Assembly: GCA_029287645.1 (NCBI GenBank)
Contig: JARFQS010000354.1
Coordinates: 1 to 5,710 of the forward strand
Length of the DNA: 5,710 nucleotides
Origin: Thermoanaerobaculia bacterium
GTDB taxonomy: Bacteria > Acidobacteriota > Thermoanaerobaculia > Multivoradales > JAHEKO01
Direction of reading: 5' to 3'
Shown here: piece after piece, positions 1-5,710 of the stretch
Layout: each line of letters begins with the position of its first letter
Numbering within the stretch: position 1 is the stretch's first letter
Translations under genes and position numbers: made by a program
Notes under the pieces: generated by a model
What the model saw: the letters and a program-made list of their open reading frames with translations, nothing else
What the model was told of the DNA's origin: nothing
Databases searched by the model: none

Positions 1-2124
1 CTCCAGACGCGCATCGAGCAGCACTCCCTGGACTCCCAGCAGGTCGTCGAGCTGGGTAGCCAGATGGCCGACGCGCTCTCCGCAGCCCATGAGAAAGGCA
101 TTGTCCACCGCGATCTGAAGCCGAGCAACCTCTTTGTCACCACGAGAGGAGATCTCAAGATCCTGGACTTCGGTCTCGCTAAGCAGTGGACTGAGCAGGA
201 CGACCCCGACTCGGCGATGCCGACAGAGCGAGCCGAGGAGATGCTCACGACCCCTGGCTCGACCATGGGAACGGTAGCCTACATGTCGCCGGAGCAGGCA
301 CGCGGCGAGCCGCTGGATGCCCGCACCGATCTCTTCTCCTCGGGAGTCGTGCTCTACCAGATGGCTACCGGCAAGCTGCCGTTCGACGGTGGCACCTCCG
401 CCATCATCTTCAGCGAGATCCTGGGAAAACACCCGACACCTCCAACACAGGTCAATCCCGCGGTCTCCCCCGGCCTGCAAGAAGTTCTCAGCAAGGCTCT
501 GGAAAAGGACCGGAACCTGCGCTATCAGAGTGCGGCCGACATCAGAGCGGATCTCCAGCGTCTGATTCGAGACAGTGGCACGCAAAGCCTCGCTGCAGCA
601 CCGACAACCGCTCCTAGTGCGAAACGGAAAGTGGGACACGTTTGGGGTGTGATGGCAATCCTCGCCCTGGTCGCACTTGGTGTGATGTTCTTTCTCCGCA
701 GGGCAGATGCACCGACCCGCGCGCCGATACAGCAGGACACGACCGGTCCATCCGTCGCCGTCCTGCCGTTTCAGAACCTGGGTGCCGACACCTCGGCCGA
801 CTTCCTGCGCCTGGCCGTCCCCGACGAGATCACGACGGTGCTGAGTCGGGTGCCCTCCTTGACCGTGCGTCCGTTCTCCTCGACAGCCAGCTATACAGAG
901 ACACCCTCCGATCTCGGCGCTGCGGGTCTCGAACTTCGCGCCGCCAATCTCATCACCGGGCAGTACTACGCCCAGGGCGAGCAACTGAGCCTCACCCTGG
1001 AAGCGATCAACGTCGAGAACGATCGCGTGATCTGGCGAGACAGTTTCACGGTCTCCGAGGGCGACCTGCTGACGCTACGAAGCCGGGTCGCGGAGGAGGT
1101 CCGCCAGACCCTCTTGCCCGAGCTCGGACTGAGGTCCGACCAAGGCGCGACCGGTACCCAACCGACCAACGATGAAGCCTACGAGCTTTACGCGCGAAGC
1201 CTCGCCGTACCCAACGAGTTGGAATCCAATCTCCGGGCCCTTGAAATGCTCGAACGCTCCGCGGAGCTCGACCCGGACTATGCCCCGACATGGGCTGCTC
1301 TGACGTGGCGCTACTATTACGACGGTCAGTACGGAGGTGGAGGACCAGTCGCATTCGGAAAGGCGGAGAGAGCCGCCGAGACGGCAATCGCTCTCGATCC
1401 CAACCTCATCGGGCCGGCTTCCTACCTGACGACGAGGAATGCCGACGAGGGAGATCTGCAGGGTGCTTTCGAAGCCGCGCAAAAACTCGTCGAACACCGA
1501 CCAGACTCCTCCGAGGCGCTCTTCACACGCTCTTATGTCCTTCGCTATGCGGGGATGCTCGAAGAGGCCCGCAGCGATTGTGAGGTAGCGCTCGAGCTAG
1601 ATCCGGTCCATCGAGGTCTACGATCCTGCGCCAACGCATTCCTCCTGAGTGGCGACCCCGCCAGGGCACGCGACTTCCTCGCCCTCGATCCAGGATCCGA
1701 CTTCCAGATCTGGACAGAGGCCGCCATTCTCCTGCCAGAAGGCAAGGAGGCAGAAGCGCTGGAGCTGCTCGAGGGCCTCGCAGAGCGGAACCGTTTCCCT
1801 GAGATCCCCGAGGTGGTACGGCATTGTCATCAGAAAACCCCAGAGGGCCGAGCGAGTGCGGATATGGCCGAAACCGCCTCGATGGCCCTACAGGATCCAG
1901 AGTCTGTCTACTTCAACGCTGCGAATCTCGCCTACTGCGGATACGAGGCAACAGCCTTGAGGGTCCTCCGCCAAGCGATCTACCAAGGACACTGCTCCTA
2001 TCCGGGGGTCGACAACGACCCCCGGTGGGCCAGCCTGCGGCAGGATCCCAGCTTCCTCGAAGTCCGTGAGGAGGCCATCGCCTGTCGAGACCGGTTTGTC
2101 GAGTATCTCGAGCGACGAGGCTGA
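1..2124 (+). CDS. Membrane Ser/Thr protein kinase with TolB-like and TPR C-terminus (5' partial)
   Basis: This is a Hanks-type (PknB-like) kinase expected to phosphorylate Ser/Thr on cytoplasmic proteins. The frame is open from base 1, and the first in-frame ATG (64) lies inside the kinase fold, so the true start is upstream and the N-lobe (glycine loop, VAIK lysine) is not seen. Residues are counted from base 1. Visible motifs are the RD catalytic loop HRDLKPSN (residues 36-43, Asp codon 112-114), DFG (codons 166-174) and the APE-equivalent SPE (286-294), followed by a DxRTDLFSSGVVLYQM helix; the kinase domain ends near residue 191. A hydrophobic helix follows at about 214-232, flanked by KRK and RR. 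Next comes SVAVLPFQNL, typical of TolB/FlgO-like domains fused to regulators (about 250-367), then degenerate TPR helices (about 391-600) and a terminal DPRWASLRQDPSF motif common in such proteins. I infer a cytoplasmic kinase with a periplasmic TPR region. The substrate and signal are unknown. It ends at TGA 2122-2124 and converges on the protease gene. Confidence 0.95.
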   Translation, partial: LQTRIEQHSLDSQQVVELGSQMADALSAAHEKGIVHRDLKPSNLFVTTRGDLKILDFGLAKQWTEQDDPDSAMPTERAEEMLTTPGSTMGTVAYMSPEQARGEPLDARTDLFSSGVVLYQMATGKLPFDGGTSAIIFSEILGKHPTPPTQVNPAVSPGLQEVLSKALEKDRNLRYQSAADIRADLQRLIRDSGTQSLAAAPTTAPSAKRKVGHVWGVMAILALVALGVMFFLRRADAPTRAPIQQDTTGPSVAVLPFQNLGADTSADFLRLAVPDEITTVLSRVPSLTVRPFSSTASYTETPSDLGAAGLELRAANLITGQYYAQGEQLSLTLEAINVENDRVIWRDSFTVSEGDLLTLRSRVAEEVRQTLLPELGLRSDQGATGTQPTNDEAYELYARSLAVPNELESNLRALEMLERSAELDPDYAPTWAALTWRYYYDGQYGGGGPVAFGKAERAAETAIALDPNLIGPASYLTTRNADEGDLQGAFEAAQKLVEHRPDSSEALFTRSYVLRYAGMLEEARSDCEVALELDPVHRGLRSCANAFLLSGDPARARDFLALDPGSDFQIWTEAAILLPEGKEAEALELLEGLAERNRFPEIPEVVRHCHQKTPEGRASADMAETASMALQDPESVYFNAANLAYCGYEATALRVLRQAIYQGHCSYPGVDNDPRWASLRQDPSFLEVREEAIACRDRFVEYLERRG
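640..696 (+). other. Predicted transmembrane helix of the kinase
   Basis: About 19 consecutive residues (Val-Trp-Gly-Val-Met-Ala-Ile-Leu through Phe-Phe-Leu) contain no charged side chain. They lie between a Lys-Arg-Lys cluster on the kinase side and Arg-Arg on the other. This is the only such segment in the visible protein and it separates the catalytic domain from the TolB-like domain. The kinase side is expected to be cytoplasmic, which would place the TPR region outside the inner membrane. The basic residues on both sides make topology prediction from charge alone weak. Confidence 0.85.
2002..2025 (+). repeat. Perfect 10-bp inverted repeat inside the kinase coding sequence
   Basis: CCGGGGGTCG (2002-2011) and its exact reverse complement CGACCCCCGG (2016-2025) are separated by only ACAA. 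The RNA would form a very stable GC-rich hairpin about 97 nt before the stop codon. It encodes the Gly-Val-Asp-Asn-Asp-Pro-Arg stretch of the conserved C-terminal motif, so protein constraint plus GC bias may be the whole explanation. No T-run follows it. Confidence 0.7.
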
Positions 2125-2154
2125 ACGGCAGGTTCCCCGGCCGTTCGTCCTGGG

Positions 2155-2176
2155 GCTCGGGGCTTGGGCCCCGAGC
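2155..2176 (+). terminator. Terminator-like hairpin after the kinase gene, lacking a T-tract
   Basis: GCTCGGGGC (2155-2163) pairs perfectly with GCCCCGAGC (2168-2176) around the loop TTGG, giving a 9-bp stem that starts 31 nt after the kinase stop. Position and stability fit a transcript 3' end. The downstream bases are AATAGGAGTC, with no T-run, so it is not a canonical intrinsic terminator. It could be a U-less terminator, a 3' exonuclease barrier acting with Rho, or part of a palindromic repeat. The opposite strand also lacks a T-run. Confidence 0.5.
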
Positions 2177-2183
2177 AATAGGA

Positions 2184-2220
2184 GTCATCGTTTGGGGTGC
2201 CGCTGAAGAATCCCTGCTGA
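2184..2220. repeat. Possible degenerate copy of a GTCAT...GAAGAATC intergenic repeat
   Basis: The segment begins GTCAT (2184-2188) and ends CTGAAGAATCCCTGC (2203-2217) with GTGCCG between. From memory, it resembles the short palindromic motif GTCATTCTGAG...CGAAGAATC seen in intergenic DNA of many environmental bacteria. The left half here is degraded, with CGTTTGG where TCTGAGG would be expected, so the match is partial. No open frame of interest crosses it. Confidence 0.3.
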
Positions 2221-2234
2221 GCTGTTACCCCTGG

Positions 2235-2266
2235 GCCCCTACGCCCTGAAGCCCCTACGCCCCAGT
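2235..2266. repeat. Tandem 16-bp duplication (GCCCCTACGCCC x2)
   Basis: The 12-mer GCCCCTACGCCC occurs at 2235-2246 and again at 2251-2262, exactly 16 bp apart, with TGAA and CAGT completing the two units. Each copy contains the heptamer CCCCTAC. That heptamer recurs at 2443-2449 and, inverted, at 2398-2404 in the larger palindromic element downstream. The function is unknown. Confidence 0.6.
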
Positions 2267-2396
2267 GCCTTCACCGGTGCGAGAGGTTCGTTCGGGTGGT
2301 TCGTCAAGGGGTGCCACGTCGAGCGCGGCGCAAGGATCACTGCAGAGCACAAGAGACCCGGCGCGATGACGTGACAAGGTGGCGGCCCGCCCTGGA

Positions 2397-2450
2397 TGTA
2401 GGGGAGGGGCTTGACCCCTCCCATGGGAGCCCGCAAGGGGCTCCCCTACA
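2397..2450. repeat. 54-bp palindromic element with 10-bp terminal inverted repeats
   Basis: The ends are TGTAGGGGAG (2397-2406) and CTCCCCTACA (2441-2450), exact reverse complements. Inside them the same bases can form two separate hairpins. GGGAGGGG (2402-2409) pairs with CCCCTCCC (2415-2422) around CTTGA, and GGGAGCCC (2425-2432) pairs with GGGCTCCC (2438-2445) around GCAAG. The long-stem and two-hairpin folds compete because they share the outer G and C runs. No transposase is present. It looks like a REP- or MITE-like non-autonomous repeat. The TGTAGGGG...CCCCTACA end motif is one I recall from intergenic repeats of other environmental bacteria, but its copy number cannot be judged from one window. 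Confidence 0.65.
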
Positions 2451-2542
2451 TTGCCGACACCGTCCCCCAGGCGGACCACCCGGACGGGCCTCTATGAGAA
2501 TGAGGGCCACGTGCCCAGGTCCCAAGCTCCAAGCCCCAGAGC

Positions 2543-2578
2543 GACAGGTTGGGCAGAGCTCTAGTCTCTGCCCATGTC
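2543..2578 (-). terminator. Hairpin spanning the protease stop codon
   Basis: In plus-strand terms, TGGGCAGAG (2550-2558) pairs with CTCTGCCCA (2566-2574). GACA (2543-2546) then pairs with TGTC (2575-2578) beyond a 3-nt bulge (GGT), giving 13 pairs around the loop CTCTAGT. The TAG stop of the minus-strand protease gene (2561-2563) sits in the loop, and one stem arm encodes the last residues (Pro-Asp-Met-Gly-Arg). No T-run follows on the minus strand. It may help define the mRNA 3' end, but it is not a textbook intrinsic terminator. Confidence 0.45.
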
Positions 2579-5500
2579 GGGCGGCGTCGGGCTTTCAGGA
2601 TCGCCGGTGTAGCTTTCCAGCTCCTGAAGCAGCACCTCGACCGCCTTTTCGATCGACGGGTCGCCGCCCCGGGCGATGACCTCGGGCAGATCCCACACCT
2701 CGATATCGGGCGCTACGCCCTCGTTCTCAACGGCCCACTGGCCTTCAGTGTCGTAGAGCCGGAAGGTCGGGTACAGGATTCCGCCGCCGTCAACCAGCAT
2801 CGGATTCCCAGACAGACCGATTAGACCCCCCCAGGTCGTTGTACCGATCAGCTGGCCCAGCCCGTTCTTCCGGAAGTAGTACGGCAGGGCGTCTCCGCCT
2901 GATGCGGCATAGCCATTGATCAGCATCACCTTGGGCCCATCGTGGGCAAAGCCCGGAGTCCGGTTCGCCTCCACCCCTCTGCGAGTCCAGAAGGAGAGCG
3001 TGGTCCGCGACAGCATCTCGATCATCCGATCGGGGATGAAGCCGCCGCCGTTGTAGCGGTCGTCGACGATGAGGCCGTCCTTCTGCGACTGGCTGTAGAA
3101 CAGCTTCTGCAGCATGCGGTTGCCTTCGATAGCAGTGTTGGGCAGGTGGATGTAGCCGATCCGGCCGCCCGAGAGCTCATCCACGAGAGCCGCTCTGCTC
3201 ATCACCCAGTCCAGGTATCGGAGGTTGCGCTCGGTCGTGATGGTCTTGACGGTCTCGGTTCGAGCGCCGGACATCGAAGGTTGTGAGTTGACGGTCAACG
3301 CCACCTGCTTGCCGCCCTTGCCCTCCAACAGCTGATAGGGATTCTGCTCCGTGGTGAGCTCAACACCGTCGATCGCCAGCAGATAGTCCCCGACGGAGAC
3401 GTCGACGCCCAGCTCGGTCAGAGGAGAGCGGTAATTGTCGTCCCAGTTCTCACCGACGAAGATCTTCGCGATGCGGTAGTGCCCCGAGCCATCGTCTTCG
3501 AACTCCGCTCCGAGCATGCCGCCCTCGACACGGTCGACCCCGGGCTCCTCACCGCTCTGCACGTAGGTATGACCGGCCTCGAGCTCACCGACCATCTCAC
3601 CGAAGATGAAGTCCAGATCACTCCGCGTCGTCACATGGGGAACCAGGACTCCATATCGCTCCATCATCTTGTCCCACCCGATGCCGTGCATCTCCGAGTC
3701 GTAGAACCAGTCGCGACCGATGCGCCAGTCCTCGTGGAACATCTGGGCCCACTCGGCCCGCGGATCGAGTCTCATCCGCAGATCGGAGAGATCGATCTCT
3801 TCCCCTTTGCTGTCGGGCTTGACGTCGGCAATAGACCATTTCCCGCCCGACTGGTAGAGCACCTTGTCACCACGCGCCGCGAGTCGATAGTCCCCGACTC
3901 CCCCTACGACCTCCTTCTCCTCTCGCTCTTCCAGGTCGAAACGCATCAGGGCCGGCGGTCCGTTGTCCGGGAACTTCAGATAGAGCAAGGCTCCTTCCAC
4001 GGCGGCCAGATTGCCGTAGTTCCCGGCCGTAATGCCAGGCACGGCCAGAGTCCTCGCCATGAGATTCTCGACCGTCACCTTGACGTCCGGGGCCGACTCC
4101 GCAGGCTCATCACCGTTCCCTTCAGGCTTCTCGGCCGAGTCCTCTTCCTCCTCGATCTCCACCTCGTCGCTCTTCAAAGGGAAAAGGGCGTCCGCTTCCG
4201 GATCCAACGCCACTGCGAAGACTCTCGTGGAGTTGTCGTAGACGTAGTTGAATTCGAAATCGGAGAAGTTCAGGTTGTAGTCACGGTTGCTCAAGAAGAA
4301 GAAATACTTGCCCCCCGAACCCCAGGCGGGAGCGAAATCCACGGTGAGCCCATCACCAAGCTGCTGAACTTCGCCACTGGCCAGCGAATAGACAGCCAGG
4401 CCCGGCAGCTTCGTCTCGGGGTGCCCCTTCTCGAAAGCCAGCCACTTGCTGTCGGGCGACCACCGGTAGGTGTCGATGAATCCCTGGGAGTCGGTATACG
4501 CCACCGTTACGGCAGCACTCGCGACATCGAGAATGTTGAGGTTGCGATCGCTGTCGGAGTAGGCCAGCTTCTTGGAGTCGGGGCTCCACTCCGCCGGGAA
4601 ACGCCACTCGGATCCTCCCTGCGTCAGCTGTTTCGGCTCCCCGGAGCCGTCCTGCTCGCGGACGTACAGCTCCATCTCGCCTGTAGCGTCGGAGTAGTAA
4701 GCGATCCACCGACCGTCGGGCGACCACCGAGGGGCGCTCTCCCGCACCCCCTGGGTGTCGCTGAGATTTCGGGTCGCACCGTTCTTGGCCGGAACCGTGT
4801 AGAGATCCCCGCGGGCTTCGAAGATGGCCCGGCTTCCTCCCGGAGAGACATCTGCCACGTCGATGTTGTCGCTCACGTCCTCCCATCGGGGCAGCGTGCT
4901 GGGCAGAGCCGAGTCGATGGTGACAGGGATCTTCTCCACCTGCTCGGTGGCGAGGTCGAGTCGATAGAGCCAGCCACCGTTCATGAAGACGATCGCATCC
5001 GGCCCCAGGCTCGGCCACAAGACGTCGTACTCATCGAAATCGGTGATCTTCCGAGTCGCGCCGGTCGCTGTGTCGTACGCGAAGACATTCAGCGTGTGCT
5101 CACGGTCGGAGGTGAAGTAGATGGTGTCACCATGCCACATAGGAAAGTTGTCGGACCCGGCCCAATCGGTCAGTCGCTCGGACTTCATGCCGGCCAGATC
5201 GAACGTCCAGATGTCCTGGTTCCGGCCACCCATGTGTCGCTTCCAGGTGCGGAACTCCCGATCGAAATAGGTAAAGGCGAGACTCGTGCCGTCGGGAGAG
5301 CAGCTGGCACTGCCCCCGACCTGAATCGGTAGTCGCTCCTCGAGACCACCCGCTGGATCCACCAGGTAGTAGAGACCGGGACGCGGTCCCCACGGAGTCC
5401 GATTCATGCGCACCAGGATCTTCCCGTCGGGGCACCAACCCTGGACCCAATAGTCGAAGCCGCCCCGCGGGGGCATGGCCCCGACGTCGTTGTAGAAAGT

Positions 5501-5710
5501 GAGTTGCTTCGGCACGCCGCCCATGGACGGCATGACGTAGACCTGCCGTGTACCACTGTACTCGCCCGAGAACGCCACCCACTCACCACCCGGAGAGATC
5601 TTGGGAGTGAGCTCGGTGCCTTCGTGCGAGGTGAGCCGGAAAGCGCGCCCACCCTCGACGGGAACCCTCCACAGGTCGCCGCCATAGACGAACACCACGA
5701 AGTCCTCGTG
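2561..5710 (-). CDS. Tricorn-type S41 serine peptidase (5' partial)
   Basis: This is a tricorn protease homologue, expected to cleave peptides to short fragments, probably outside the cytoplasm in bacteria. The minus-strand frame is still open at 5710, reading His-Glu-Asp-Phe-Val-Val-Phe-Val, so the GTG at 5696-5698 is internal and the start and any signal peptide are missing. The 1049 visible residues (counted from 5710) match the family's usual size less a short N-terminus. PD40 propeller blades come first, with SPGGEW, CSPDGT, RWSPDGRW (about 328) and RWSPDSKW (about 416). The last two share a 15-bp identical stretch at 4715-4729 and 4451-4465. An acidic linker (EIEEEED, about 511-541) follows, then the Tricorn C1 region with EAGHTYV (His714, codon 3569-3571). 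After it come a PDZ domain (about 731-809), DDRYNGGG (Asn887) and the nucleophile motif AASGGDALPYYFR (Ser937, codon 2900-2902). TWGGLIG and ENEGVAPDIEV follow; the latter holds the presumed catalytic Glu995. The tetrad is therefore largely intact. The stop is TAG at 2561-2563. Confidence 0.95.
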   Translation of the reverse strand, partial: HEDFVVFVYGGDLWRVPVEGGRAFRLTSHEGTELTPKISPGGEWVAFSGEYSGTRQVYVMPSMGGVPKQLTFYNDVGAMPPRGGFDYWVQGWCPDGKILVRMNRTPWGPRPGLYYLVDPAGGLEERLPIQVGGSASCSPDGTSLAFTYFDREFRTWKRHMGGRNQDIWTFDLAGMKSERLTDWAGSDNFPMWHGDTIYFTSDREHTLNVFAYDTATGATRKITDFDEYDVLWPSLGPDAIVFMNGGWLYRLDLATEQVEKIPVTIDSALPSTLPRWEDVSDNIDVADVSPGGSRAIFEARGDLYTVPAKNGATRNLSDTQGVRESAPRWSPDGRWIAYYSDATGEMELYVREQDGSGEPKQLTQGGSEWRFPAEWSPDSKKLAYSDSDRNLNILDVASAAVTVAYTDSQGFIDTYRWSPDSKWLAFEKGHPETKLPGLAVYSLASGEVQQLGDGLTVDFAPAWGSGGKYFFFLSNRDYNLNFSDFEFNYVYDNSTRVFAVALDPEADALFPLKSDEVEIEEEEDSAEKPEGNGDEPAESAPDVKVTVENLMARTLAVPGITAGNYGNLAAVEGALLYLKFPDNGPPALMRFDLEEREEKEVVGGVGDYRLAARGDKVLYQSGGKWSIADVKPDSKGEEIDLSDLRMRLDPRAEWAQMFHEDWRIGRDWFYDSEMHGIGWDKMMERYGVLVPHVTTRSDLDFIFGEMVGELEAGHTYVQSGEEPGVDRVEGGMLGAEFEDDGSGHYRIAKIFVGENWDDNYRSPLTELGVDVSVGDYLLAIDGVELTTEQNPYQLLEGKGGKQVALTVNSQPSMSGARTETVKTITTERNLRYLDWVMSRAALVDELSGGRIGYIHLPNTAIEGNRMLQKLFYSQSQKDGLIVDDRYNGGGFIPDRMIEMLSRTTLSFWTRRGVEANRTPGFAHDGPKVMLINGYAASGGDALPYYFRKNGLGQLIGTTTWGGLIGLSGNPMLVDGGGILYPTFRLYDTEGQWAVENEGVAPDIEVWDLPEVIARGGDPSIEKAVEVLLQELESYTGDPESPTPPDMGRD

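Larger units (their letters stand above)
2125..2560. other. Structured convergent intergenic region with no convincing gene
   Basis: This is the space between the 3' ends of the kinase and protease genes. Translations in all frames give Pro/Arg-rich, low-complexity peptides that run through the palindromes, and none resembles a known family. It carries the hairpins and repeats listed separately. Smaller symmetries include CACCGGTG (2272-2279), GGCGG/CCGCC (2381-2391) and a near-palindrome GGGC-C-ACGT-GCCC (2504-2516). No tRNA, riboswitch or CRISPR-like periodic repeat was seen. Confidence 0.7.

Noticed and set aside
64..66. ATG at 64 as the start of the kinase gene
   Set aside because: The frame is open back to base 1 with kinase-like sequence. 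A start here would delete the N-lobe and begin only 14 codons before the HRDLKPSN catalytic loop.
642..1175. A 177-codon frame overlapping the kinase gene in another frame
   Set aside because: It is Arg-rich and featureless. The main frame carries the transmembrane helix and TolB-like motif across the same bases.
2239..2479. Overlapping minus-strand frames of 65 and 74 codons in the intergenic region
   Set aside because: Their sequence is dictated by the palindromic element and the tandem CCCCTAC repeat, and there is no conserved domain or plausible start context.
2125..2560. A CRISPR array or toxin-antitoxin pair in the gap
   Set aside because: There is no regular repeat-spacer pattern, only one 16-bp tandem duplication and palindromes, and no pair of short overlapping frames with plausible protein composition.
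2296..2679. A 127-codon + strand frame through the intergenic region
   Set aside because: It is Arg/Pro-rich with no family resemblance, reads straight through the palindromic element and runs into the 3' end of the protease gene. No convincing ribosome binding site was seen.
3479..5332. A 617-codon open frame on the + strand opposite the protease gene
   Set aside because: Its codons lie exactly in register with the protease codons, so its stops would require sense TTA, CTA or TCA, which are rare in this GC-rich gene. The translation is His/Arg/Gly-rich with no recognisable domain, while the minus-strand frame has clear tricorn motifs.
5696..5698. GTG at 5696-5698 as the start of the protease gene
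   Set aside because: The frame continues to the window edge with sequence that fits the first propeller strand (His-Glu-Asp-Phe before Val-Val-Phe-Val), and no signal peptide would be encoded from this start.

Overview
The window holds two large, partial, convergent protein genes separated by about 436 bp of structured, apparently non-coding DNA. Base composition is GC-rich throughout, and codon use in both genes favours G or C at the third position. The two families seen here are a Ser/Thr kinase fused to a TolB-like/TPR sensor region and a bacterial tricorn-type S41 protease. Both are abundant in Acidobacteriota, Gemmatimonadota and related high-GC environmental lineages with many paralogues. 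I infer an organism of that kind, probably from a metagenome, but no marker gene here fixes the taxon.

Region 1 (1-2124, + strand) is the C-terminal 707 codons of a membrane-anchored Hanks-type Ser/Thr kinase. The kinase N-lobe lies outside the window. The rest comprises the catalytic C-lobe, one transmembrane helix, a TolB/FlgO-like alpha-beta domain and a TPR-rich C-terminus.

Region 2 (2125-2560) contains no convincing gene. It holds a terminator-like hairpin just after the kinase, a segment resembling a widespread bacterial intergenic repeat, a tandem 16-bp duplication containing CCCCTAC, a 54-bp element with 10-bp terminal inverted repeats that can refold into two hairpins, and a hairpin reaching across the stop codon of the protease gene.

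Region 3 (2561-5710, - strand) is 1049 codons of a tricorn-like S41 peptidase: beta-propeller (PD40) repeats, an acidic linker, the Tricorn C1 region, a PDZ domain and the catalytic C2 domain. The start codon and any signal peptide lie beyond position 5710.

The genes point at each other and share no promoter in the window, so there is no evidence that they act in one pathway. Both 5' ends lie outside the window, so nothing can be said about their promoters or ribosome binding sites. I did not find a clearly new multi-gene system. The least explained material is the palindromic DNA between the genes.
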